Assembly (NCBI RefSeq): GCF_049676595.1
Contig: NZ_CP187259.1
Coordinates: 2,480,001-2,544,000 of the forward strand
Length of the DNA: 64,000 nt
Direction of reading: 5' to 3'
Origin: Methanocella_A sp049676595
Lineage (GTDB): Archaea > Halobacteriota > Methanocellia > Methanocellales > Methanocellaceae
Shown here: positions 1-7,526 of the stretch, in pieces
Layout of the letters: every line of letters begins with the position of its first letter
How positions within the stretch are numbered: position 1 is the first letter of the stretch
Translations under genes and position numbers: made by a program
Notes under the pieces: model-generated
What the model saw: the letters and a program-made list of their open reading frames with translations, nothing else
The model's database searches: none
What the model was told of the DNA's origin: nothing

Positions 1-363
1 TTGAGAGAGCTCGGCAGCGAGGTCGACATGATCTATTACGTATATGTGCTCGACGACAAAGAGCACCTGACAGGAGTCATGTCGCTGCGAGATCTGCTCC
101 TGTCGAAGCCGGAGCAGAACGTCTCAGAGATCATGAAGGCAGAGATCCTGCGTGTCCTGCCCGACACGACCGGGGATGAGGTCGCCAACCTGCTGTCCAA
201 GTACGACCTGCTGGCGGTCCCGGTCACGGATAACGACGGCGTCATGCTGGGCGTGGTGACCTTCGACGACGCGCTGGAGGACGTGCTGCCCGAAGACCTC
301 AGAAAGCAGCTGCCGAAGAACTACCGGATGATCCGTAAGGTACACAGGGGCCACGGACCATGA
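1..363 (+). CDS. CBS-domain cytosolic protein, MgtE-regulator-like (5' partial)
   Basis: The reading frame is open at the left edge, so only the C-terminal 120 residues are visible and the true start lies outside the window. The visible part is a CBS pair: a first CBS with the segment LTGVMSLRDLLL followed by VSEIMKAEILRVLPDTT, and a second ending LLAVPVTDNDGVMLGVVTFDDAL. This resembles the cytosolic CBS region of MgtE magnesium channels, which senses Mg2+ or nucleotides, but no MgtE membrane segments follow. Instead the stop codon overlaps the ATG of an Nramp-type transporter (ATGA overlap), implying translational coupling. I infer a regulatory subunit for that transporter. An MgtE N domain upstream is likely but cannot be seen. 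Confidence 0.75.
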   Translation: MRELGSEVDMIYYVYVLDDKEHLTGVMSLRDLLLSKPEQNVSEIMKAEILRVLPDTTGDEVANLLSKYDLLAVPVTDNDGVMLGVVTFDDALEDVLPEDLRKQLPKNYRMIRKVHRGHGP

Positions 364-1628
364 GCGAGCCGAAAAGAAAGTGGCTGCCCGGGATCAACTT
401 CAAGCAGATAGGGCTGTTTCTCGCAGTGATCGGCCCGGGCATCATCACCGCCAGCGTGGACAACGACGCCGGCGGGATCACCACGTATACGCTGGCAGGC
501 GCCCACTACGGCTACAGTCTGCTCTGGACCCTCATACCCATCGCGATCGTGCTGGTCATCGTGCAGGAGATGTCTGCTCGCATGGGAGTGGTCACGGGTA
601 AGGGCCTCTCGGACCTGATCCGGGAGAACTTCGGCCTGAAGCTCACGGTACTGCTGACGCTGGTGCTGCTCGTGGCCAACCTGGGCAACACGATGGCCGA
701 GTTCGCCGGGGTAGCCGCCAGCATGGAAATCTTCCACGTCAGCAAGTACATCGCAGTCCCCATTGCCGCGGCTCTGGTGTGGGTACTGGTGGTCAAAGGC
801 ACGTATAGCCTGGTGGAAAAGATCTTCCTCGTGGCCAGCGGGTTTTACCTGACCTACGCCATATCTGGCCTGATGGCAAACCCCGACTGGGGCTATGTGG
901 CTGCAAGGACAGTCGTGCCCACGGTAAACTTCAACCCCGGATACCTGGCGATGGTGATCGGCCTGGTAGGTGCGACCATTGCGCCCTGGATGCAATTCTA
1001 TATCCAGTCGTCGATCGTAGACAAGGGCATCAAGCTGTCCGAGTACCGGTTCACGAAGTGGGACGTGATTATCGGCTGCCTGGTCACCGACATCGTCGCG
1101 TTCTTCATCATCGTCACCTGCGCTGCCACCATCTTCCCCAGTGGCATAGCAGTCGAATCTGCGGCAGAAGCAGCCCTTGCCCTGGTACCACTGGCCGGGC
1201 AGTACAGCGGCTGGCTATTCGCCTTCGGCCTGTTCAACGCCTCCATCTTAGCCGCCTCGATCCTGCCCCTTGCCACAGCCTATACGGTTTGCGAAGGCAT
1301 GGGCTGGGACTCGGGCATAGATAAGAAGTTCAAGGATGCCCCGCACTTCTACACGCTGTATACCATGCTCATCGTAATCGGAGCCGCCATCATCCTGATA
1401 CCCGGCATCCCCCTCATCGAGATAATGGTAATGTCCCAGGTGCTAAACGGTATACTGTTACCTGTGATCCTGGTCTTCGTGCTGATCCTGATCAACAACA
1501 AGAAGCTGATGGGAAACTACACCAACGGCAAAGCCTACAACTACATCTCCTGGGGGCTGACCATAGTCATGACCCTGCTCACGCTGGCCATGATTGTTAC
1601 AAGCGTCTTTCCCGATCTGTTCGGGTAG
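360..1628 (+). CDS. Nramp-family (SLC11) divalent metal transporter, NRMT/Mg-like variant
   Basis: A 422-residue integral membrane protein with about eleven hydrophobic segments and the Nramp fold signature. In TM1 the canonical DPGN metal site is replaced by the segment SVDNDAGG (about residues 32-39). In TM6 the canonical MPH motif reads IAPWMQFYIQS, so the metal-coordinating methionine is alanine. Loss of that methionine is known in prokaryotic Nramp-related magnesium transporters (NRMT), which prefer Mg2+ over transition metals. Substrate is therefore inferred as Mg2+ and/or Mn2+, not certain. It overlaps the upstream CBS gene by four bases. The stop codon at 1626-1628 directly abuts an inverted-repeat element. 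Confidence 0.85.
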   Translation: MSEPKRKWLPGINFKQIGLFLAVIGPGIITASVDNDAGGITTYTLAGAHYGYSLLWTLIPIAIVLVIVQEMSARMGVVTGKGLSDLIRENFGLKLTVLLTLVLLVANLGNTMAEFAGVAASMEIFHVSKYIAVPIAAALVWVLVVKGTYSLVEKIFLVASGFYLTYAISGLMANPDWGYVAARTVVPTVNFNPGYLAMVIGLVGATIAPWMQFYIQSSIVDKGIKLSEYRFTKWDVIIGCLVTDIVAFFIIVTCAATIFPSGIAVESAAEAALALVPLAGQYSGWLFAFGLFNASILAASILPLATAYTVCEGMGWDSGIDKKFKDAPHFYTLYTMLIVIGAAIILIPGIPLIEIMVMSQVLNGILLPVILVFVLILINNKKLMGNYTNGKAYNYISWGLTIVMTLLTLAMIVTSVFPDLFG

Positions 1629-1952
1629 GTGAGACAACAGTACGAACGCTGCGCTGTGCTTTACCTGATTGCTCTGATTCAGTGAGACAGCAACACGAAC
1701 GCTGCGCTGTGCCAGATCACAGATTGATACAGATTTAACAGATTGCACAGATTTCTTTTAAAATAAGGAATACAGCGAACCATTTCCTTTTTGGGTTATC
1801 GATTAACATCTGTGCAATCTGTTAAATCTGTCGTAATCTGTGATCTGGCACAGCGCAGCGATCGTCCACGTTCACGAGCACAGAGACAACACTTTTTTGC
1901 TATCCGAGAAATCAGAAGCATGCACAGCGCAGCGTTCGTATTGTTGTCTCAC
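1629..1952. repeat. MITE-like inverted-repeat element with 31-bp terminal inverted repeats
   Basis: Bases 1629-1659 and 1922-1952 are inverted copies differing at one position; each starts GTGAGACAACA and ends GCTGCGCTGTGC when read inward. Inside is a second inverted pair, 1700-1752 and 1808-1860, matching at about 50 of 53 positions around a 55-base AT-rich loop. The inner arms contain short CAGATT-type iterations. No open reading frame fits. The same words recur in the element at 12773-13610. It begins immediately after the transporter stop codon. It could be a non-autonomous mobile element or a structured 3' region; no target-site duplication was seen. Bases 1953-2092 hold nothing recognisable. 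Confidence 0.8.
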
Positions 1953-2092
1953 GCCATCTGAGCAACTTGAAACTTACGGTGCAGTGGTCGCGTACATTCA
2001 TGGGCTCGTATGAAATGGCTCGACACGATACATAGACAAGGCTGTACACGATTGATAAGACTCTAATTAAAAAAGCAAAGGCAGAGCGCATT

Positions 2093-2326
2093 TCAAGCGG
2101 GTACGACGCTCCACCAGGCAACGGGTAAGGGCTCGATATCGCGGTCTATGCCGGTGGGCATCACCGTGACAACCCCGCGCTCGACGAGCATGCCGAGCAC
2201 CAGGTTGACCATTTCGATGCTGTGGCCGTAGCACTGCATAGTGGTTTCCACGATGCCGCCGACGGTGTAGTTACCCCGGCGCATCGCTTCGAGTATGTGC
2301 TCGGCGACCGTTGTGTATCTGTCCAT
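2093..2326 (-). CDS. Small hypothetical protein, possible winged-helix fold
   Basis: A 77-residue protein. The ATG at 2326 has a GGTGA Shine-Dalgarno sequence a few bases upstream and a TATA-like CATATATAC at about 2360-2369, supporting it as a real gene. The middle (about residues 8-55) looks like three helices followed by a strand pair (LVERGVVTVMPTG), a pattern seen in small winged-helix proteins, but no family was recognised. It stands alone between a repeat element and the YbjQ-like gene. A DNA-binding role is only inference. Confidence 0.6.
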   Translation of the reverse strand: MDRYTTVAEHILEAMRRGNYTVGGIVETTMQCYGHSIEMVNLVLGMLVERGVVTVMPTGIDRDIEPLPVAWWSVVPA

Positions 2327-2471
2327 ACTTTCACCAAAAAAGCGTTAGATTAAGTGCCATATATACTTGTTCGTAAAACGATTGTTAAGCAGACAATAAA
2401 ACCACATATACGCTCTGCTACGAGAAAATAAGTAAATTAAATGGGCAATTTTATGCCCTGTCGTAAACTGG

Positions 2472-2858
2472 TTATCCGAGCCGTACCGGGCTGGTAGCAA
2501 CAGTTTCCGGCTCGATGGTGACCGCAGTCCCGAACGCCAGGACTTCAGACATATTCTGGCCAATCTCCGAGGAGTCGAAGCCGACGCTGATGACCGCGTT
2601 AGCGCCTAGTTCAATGGCGTGTTGTTTCATGCGGTCCAGGGCGTTCTGCCGGGACTGGTTCAGCAGCTGGGTGTACTCGTGAATTTCGCCGCCGAAGATC
2701 GTACGCAGGCCGGCGACCACGTTGCCGCCGATACCCCTGCTCCTGACGATGAGGCCCCAGGTGAAGCCGTAGACTTTAGTGATTTTATAGCCGGGTACAT
2801 AAGGTGTGCTGACTACTATGATATCCTCTACCATATTAACACAGCATACTGATTGCAT
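2472..2858 (-). CDS. YbjQ/UPF0145 (DUF74) family protein
   Basis: A 128-residue protein. The body (VVSTPYVPGYKITKVYG near the N-terminus, then the GGEI-Y-LL-R-A region and GANAVISVGFDSS near residue 90) is characteristic of the YbjQ/UPF0145 family. These small proteins form pentameric rings of beta-alpha subunits and have been called heavy-metal-binding, though their function is not settled. The ATG at 2858 has an AGGTG Shine-Dalgarno five bases upstream; an internal ATG at 2834 is an alternative giving the usual family N-terminus. It is monocistronic and divergent from the sensor kinase at 2967. Confidence 0.85.
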   Translation of the reverse strand: MQSVCCVNMVEDIIVVSTPYVPGYKITKVYGFTWGLIVRSRGIGGNVVAGLRTIFGGEIHEYTQLLNQSRQNALDRMKQHAIELGANAVISVGFDSSEIGQNMSEVLAFGTAVTIEPETVATSPVRLG

Positions 2859-2966
2859 TATAGCACCTTAAAGCTACTGAATAGCCACATTTAGACTATT
2901 ACAAGGCTCTGCTGCCATTACCGGTATTAACGAATATCATCAGGTTCCGGGATAAATGTAGATCAC

Positions 2967-4748
2967 ATGATATTCAAGTCCATCAGGACCCAGGCAATTA
3001 TCATCCTGATCGTTGTGATGGTATTACCCATTATACTGATAGGTACGATAAGTACCATCTATTACCGGGATCTCATCCGGCAGAATATCTGGGAAGAAAA
3101 CCTGGACCAGGCGAAAACCATCGCCTCGTTTTCCAGCCACTATATTGACTCGGCCTTGCTGTACATCGAGAGCCAGGCGTCCAGATCATCCATTTTTGCC
3201 GCTACGGATACCGAGGACAGGGAATTTCTAAACGATACCCTCCGCCAGATTCAGAGCTCCGGCATCTTTTATAACGTCTATGTGACCGACGCTTCAGGCA
3301 CGGTTATCACTTCATACCCCTACAATGTTTCCGGGAGAGACGACTCGGACAAGCCATGGGTCAGAGCCGTCCTGGGGGGTAAGAGTGGGTACGTCAGCAA
3401 TGCTGTCCGCAGCCCGGTCACGGGCATGCCCACAGTATATGTGAGCGCGCCTATCGTGCAAAACGCCACGCTGAGAGGAGTGATGGTCGGGTCGCTGGAC
3501 CTGTACTACTACTCAAACTACATTCTCAGCCCAAACACGACAGGTAGCAAATACATCTACATCGTGAACAAGACTGGCCACGTGATACTCCACACCAACA
3601 GGTCCTACATGGACGTCATGCTAAACATGTCGGACTACGCTGGAGTAGCCCAGGTTTTGAGGAACGAGGAAGGGATCATCGAACAGTACAGCCACAGGGA
3701 AGGCGAATATAAGCTGGCCTCCTACTCCCCCATACCAAAATACGAGTGGGGGGTGCTTGTGTCTATGCCGGTTAACGTGGCTTACGGGCCGATCAATAAC
3801 GCCACCTTATGGTATGCTGTGTTTACCATACTTATGGTTCTGATCGCTGTGGCTATTGCATGGGTAGCCAGCTCCAGCATAGTTGACCCAGTGCTCCACA
3901 TGACAAAAGCTACCCGCAAGATGCCGTATGGCGAGTACAAGCAGGACCTGCCCCTGGACAGGCGGGACGAGATAGGTGACCTTGCCCGATCTTTCGACCA
4001 TATGGCGGGGGATATCAGGGATAGCCAGCACAACATGATCGCTGCCAGAGACCGGGCAGAGGATGAAAAAACGCGGGCAGAGCTATATGTCGACATTATG
4101 GGGCACGATATCAATAATCTGAACCAGACCGCTCTGACCAGCCTTGAGCTGGTGGAGCTTAACCAGAAACTGCCACCAGATGATCGAACCCTGATCACGA
4201 GAGCGATCACCTCGATCAGAGGAAGCGCAGGTATTATTGATAACGTCAGAAAGATCCAGCAGATCACCTCGGAAGAGCTGCACCTGGAGAACGTAGATAT
4301 CGACGACTTGATCAGGCGGTCCATCGCAGAAGCTCCCCGGCCGCAGGGCAAGAGCGTGATCATCAACTATCGCCCAAAGCCGGGCATGATCACCAGAGGT
4401 ACTCCGCTGCTAAAGGAGGTCTTCAGTAATATCCTGGGCAACTCGATCAAGTACTCGGGCCGGGAAGTAACCATTGACATCGATACCCGGGAGATCGTGG
4501 AAAACGGTATCATAAGCTACGCAGTGGCCATCGCAGATAACGGCTATGGGATTCCTGACGATGTGAAGCCGCGGCTCTTCCGCAGGCTGGAGCGAGGCAC
4601 GATGACAGGGTCCGGCAAAGGTCTGGGGCTCTACATAGTAAAAATGCTCGTCGAGCGGTTCGGTGGAACGGTAAGTGTTACCGACAGAGTGCCCGGGGAC
4701 TATACTAAAGGGGCTAAGTTTACCGTCAGGCTGCCGGCTGCGAAATAA
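2967..4748 (+). CDS. Membrane sensor histidine kinase (Cache-HAMP-kinase), copy 1
   Basis: 593 residues. TM1 is at about 8-28, followed by an extracytoplasmic dCache-like ligand-binding region (about 35-270), TM2 (about 278-300) and a HAMP domain (about 300-355; DEIGDLARSFDHMAGDI). The dimerisation region contains GHDINNLNQ with the likely phospho-acceptor His380. This is a non-standard H-box shared with the next gene and with the kinase at 48885. The ATPase domain shows an N box (FSNILGNSIKYSG), DNGYGIPDD and GKGLGLYIVK. It probably senses a small extracellular ligand. No receiver gene is adjacent. It is the paralogue of the next gene, and the pair arose by tandem duplication. Confidence 0.9.
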   Translation: MIFKSIRTQAIIILIVVMVLPIILIGTISTIYYRDLIRQNIWEENLDQAKTIASFSSHYIDSALLYIESQASRSSIFAATDTEDREFLNDTLRQIQSSGIFYNVYVTDASGTVITSYPYNVSGRDDSDKPWVRAVLGGKSGYVSNAVRSPVTGMPTVYVSAPIVQNATLRGVMVGSLDLYYYSNYILSPNTTGSKYIYIVNKTGHVILHTNRSYMDVMLNMSDYAGVAQVLRNEEGIIEQYSHREGEYKLASYSPIPKYEWGVLVSMPVNVAYGPINNATLWYAVFTILMVLIAVAIAWVASSSIVDPVLHMTKATRKMPYGEYKQDLPLDRRDEIGDLARSFDHMAGDIRDSQHNMIAARDRAEDEKTRAELYVDIMGHDINNLNQTALTSLELVELNQKLPPDDRTLITRAITSIRGSAGIIDNVRKIQQITSEELHLENVDIDDLIRRSIAEAPRPQGKSVIINYRPKPGMITRGTPLLKEVFSNILGNSIKYSGREVTIDIDTREIVENGIISYAVAIADNGYGIPDDVKPRLFRRLERGTMTGSGKGLGLYIVKMLVERFGGTVSVTDRVPGDYTKGAKFTVRLPAAK

Positions 4749-4848
4749 AAAATATGGAGGTAATCTTGTTAGCTCCCGGAACAACAAGCATGCATAGTCT
4801 CGCGGATAATTGTGGTAGACGTTGTTATCGTCGCTATGAAATGATCAT

Positions 4849-6648
4849 ATGCAGATGAGGTTTAATTCCATCAGAAATAAGGTTATAGCACTCTTGATTG
4901 TACTAATAATAGTACCGATTATTCTAATAGGAATATTCAGCTCTTTCTATTACCAGGATGTGGTCCGGTCGAATATCTGGGCCGATAACTTAGACCAGGC
5001 AAAGGCGTTCTCGTCGTTTACGACGAGCTACGTAGACTCGGCTTCACTGCTTATCGAGAGCCAGGCAGCACGGCCGTCAGTGGTCGAAGCAGTCCATAGT
5101 GGTAACACTAGGTTTCTGAATGACACGATCATGTATATCCAGAACGCCAGCACCTTCTACGCTGTATACGTGACAGATAGCTCCGGGCAGGTCATCTCGT
5201 CGTACCCCTACGACTTCGTAGGAAGAAACGATACAGACAAGTTATGGATAGACCGCGTTTTCGAGACCGGTAACAGCTATGTCAGCGATGCGGTGGCAAG
5301 CGAGGTAACCGGTAAGCCAGCCGTATACTTAGCCACGCCGATCATCCGGGATGACAGGACCATAGGAGTAATGGTAGGAGTACTGGACCTCTATTACTAT
5401 TCGACCTTTATCGCCGGCGCGCAAACCCAGATAGTAAAATATGTCTACGTCGTTAACAGGACCGGCCACGTCATGCTGCACACGAACCAGTCGTACATGG
5501 ACATAATGCAAGACTTATCGGATCGGCCCGGAGTCCAAAACGTACTAAATGGCCAGGAAGGAGTAGTCGAGCAGTACAACCCACAGGAAGATATGTACAA
5601 GCTGGCATCTTATTCGCCGATCCCAAAATATGGCTGGGGCGTGGTCATATCGATGCCTGCGGAGGTGGCATATGAGCCAATCACCAGGGCCACGTTCTGG
5701 TTTATCATTTTCATAGCCCTCGTCACAGTACTGGCCACTGCTATCGCCTGGCTGGTCACCACCAGCATTGTAGACCCGATTTTCCGCTTGACCCGCGCCA
5801 CGGATAAGATACCGTATGGGGACTACCATAAAGACCTCCCCGTGGCCAGGCGGGACGAGATAGGAGACCTGGCCAGGGCTTTCGATCGGATGGCAGGCAA
5901 TATTCGGGATAGTCAGCAGAAGATCATCGTTGCCAGAGATGTGGCCGAGGCTCAAAAGAACCGGGCTGAGCTGTACGTGGACATCATGGGCCACGACATC
6001 AACAATCTCAACCAGGCTGGCCTGTTCAGCCTCGAGCTCATAGAAGACGACCCAAACCTCACTGAAGAGCAGCGAGAGCTCATCAAGGGCGCCATAGGAT
6101 CGTTCGAGGGCAGTGCAGGCATCGTAGAGAACGCCAGGAAGATCCAGATGATAGACAGCGAAAAGTTTTATCTGGAAAATATGGAACTCAACGATATAAT
6201 CGAGCGATGCGCCAGAGAATACCCTCGGCCGAAGGGCAAGAAGGTGACAGTTAATTACACGAGAGGCCCTGAGATGGTCGTCAAAGGCACCCCGCAGCTC
6301 AAGGATGTGTTCTGTAACCTTCTCGGCAACGCGATGAAGTACTCGGGATCTGAAGTGACAATAGACATTTCCGCCCGGCAAGTCATAAAAGCCCGCAGGC
6401 GGTGCTATGAAATCGAGTTCACAGACAACGGGCAAGGCATTCCTGAAGAGCTGAAAGCCCGGCTCTTCCGCAGGTTCGAGCGGGGGATGTCGAAAGAGCA
6501 CGGGAAAGGGCTGGGGCTCTATATTGTGAAGATGCTGATCGAGCACTTCGGCGGAAAGGTGGAAATCACAGACAGGGTACCGGGAGACTACACGAGAGGA
6601 ACCAAGATCTTGATATGGATGCCGGCCGCAGAAAAGGGCGGCGAGTGA
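4849..6648 (+). CDS. Membrane sensor histidine kinase (Cache-HAMP-kinase), copy 2
   Basis: 599 residues with the same architecture as the gene before it: TM1 (about 10-30), Cache domain, TM2 (about 283-305), HAMP (DEIGDLARAFDRMAGNI) and a kinase core with GHDINNLNQ (His382), N box (FCNLLGNAMKYSG), DNGQGIPEE and GKGLGLYIVK. Similarity to copy 1 extends end to end and is strongest in HAMP and kinase parts. The Cache domain is also clearly related, with the shared phrase LASYSPIPKY. A 100-base gap separates the two genes, so they may have separate promoters. The start could also be the ATG at 4855. Divergence between the sensory domains suggests related but different ligands. Confidence 0.9.
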   Translation: MQMRFNSIRNKVIALLIVLIIVPIILIGIFSSFYYQDVVRSNIWADNLDQAKAFSSFTTSYVDSASLLIESQAARPSVVEAVHSGNTRFLNDTIMYIQNASTFYAVYVTDSSGQVISSYPYDFVGRNDTDKLWIDRVFETGNSYVSDAVASEVTGKPAVYLATPIIRDDRTIGVMVGVLDLYYYSTFIAGAQTQIVKYVYVVNRTGHVMLHTNQSYMDIMQDLSDRPGVQNVLNGQEGVVEQYNPQEDMYKLASYSPIPKYGWGVVISMPAEVAYEPITRATFWFIIFIALVTVLATAIAWLVTTSIVDPIFRLTRATDKIPYGDYHKDLPVARRDEIGDLARAFDRMAGNIRDSQQKIIVARDVAEAQKNRAELYVDIMGHDINNLNQAGLFSLELIEDDPNLTEEQRELIKGAIGSFEGSAGIVENARKIQMIDSEKFYLENMELNDIIERCAREYPRPKGKKVTVNYTRGPEMVVKGTPQLKDVFCNLLGNAMKYSGSEVTIDISARQVIKARRRCYEIEFTDNGQGIPEELKARLFRRFERGMSKEHGKGLGLYIVKMLIEHFGGKVEITDRVPGDYTRGTKILIWMPAAEKGGE

Positions 6649-6684
6649 CCCGTCAGACGAGAATCCGCCGGGCCAGCGCCAGCA

Positions 6685-7524
6685 TTAGAGTAGGTTTGCT
6701 TCGATGTATTCTACCGCGTTCCGCCATACCTTGATACCGTCGCCTTCTTCTTTCAGCGCTATGCCCTTCCGGGAAGCCTGTTCCCTGAGCCGGGTATACT
6801 GCGGGTGGTTGGTGACGTGGTTGAACGCTTCCGGGTGGGGCATCAGGCCGAAGATTCTGCCAGTCTCGTCGCAGATCCCGGCGATAGCATCGACCGAGCC
6901 GTTGGGGTTATCGGGGAACTGCTGGGTGGGCTGATACGCGGAATCGGCATACTGAAGCGCCACGTGGCCGTTCTTCCACAGCCTTGCCAGCATCTCCTGG
7001 CTGCCGGGGATGAATTTGCCTTCGCCGTGCCTCACGGGCATGTCGACGCGGCTGAGGCCGCGGGTGAAGACGCACTGGGACTCAGTGTTCACCTTCAGGC
7101 GCACCCACTGGTCTCTGAAGCCTTTATCGTTGTAGAAGACCGTGGCAGTCTGCCCGGTATAAGTCTTATCGAAGGCGGGCAGCAAGCCCATCTTTACCAG
7201 GATCTGGAAGCCGTTGCAGATGCCGATGATCAGCTTGCCGTCATCGATGAACTTCTGGATCTGGTCGATCATGGGACCGGTCGGCGTCTTCGCGTATAAA
7301 ACTTTATTAGCGAACGCTTTGCCGCTGCCAAGATCATCGCCGTAGGAGAAGCCTCCGGGGAAGTTGATCAGGTGATAGTCATCGACCTTTACGAGGCCGT
7401 CGATGACGTCGTTAATATGCGCTATGCGCGCTTCAGCGCCTGCGAGGGTATTGGCGTAGGCCGTCTCTACCTCGCTGTTGATGCCGTAGCCGGTGAGAAC
7501 CAGCGATTTTACCTTTCCTGCCAT
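6685..7524 (-). CDS. purQ: Phosphoribosylformylglycinamidine synthase, glutaminase subunit PurQ
   Basis: A class I glutamine amidotransferase that releases ammonia from glutamine for the FGAR to FGAM step of purine synthesis. The nucleophile cysteine is in IGICNGFQ and the His-Glu pair in MPHPEAF near the C-terminus; NFPGGFSYGDD is the oxyanion-side motif. The start at 7524 is preferred over the longer frame because a GAGGTGG Shine-Dalgarno lies just upstream and the ATG follows the purSL stop codon by two bases, giving 279 residues. It is the second gene of a purSL-purQ operon. Confidence is high. Confidence 0.95.
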   Translation of the reverse strand: MAGKVKSLVLTGYGINSEVETAYANTLAGAEARIAHINDVIDGLVKVDDYHLINFPGGFSYGDDLGSGKAFANKVLYAKTPTGPMIDQIQKFIDDGKLIIGICNGFQILVKMGLLPAFDKTYTGQTATVFYNDKGFRDQWVRLKVNTESQCVFTRGLSRVDMPVRHGEGKFIPGSQEMLARLWKNGHVALQYADSAYQPTQQFPDNPNGSVDAIAGICDETGRIFGLMPHPEAFNHVTNHPQYTRLREQASRKGIALKEEGDGIKVWRNAVEYIEANLL

Positions 7525-7526
7525 TG

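Noticed and set aside
5545..6546. 333-residue reverse frame
   Set aside because: Antisense shadow of the second Cache-HAMP kinase.
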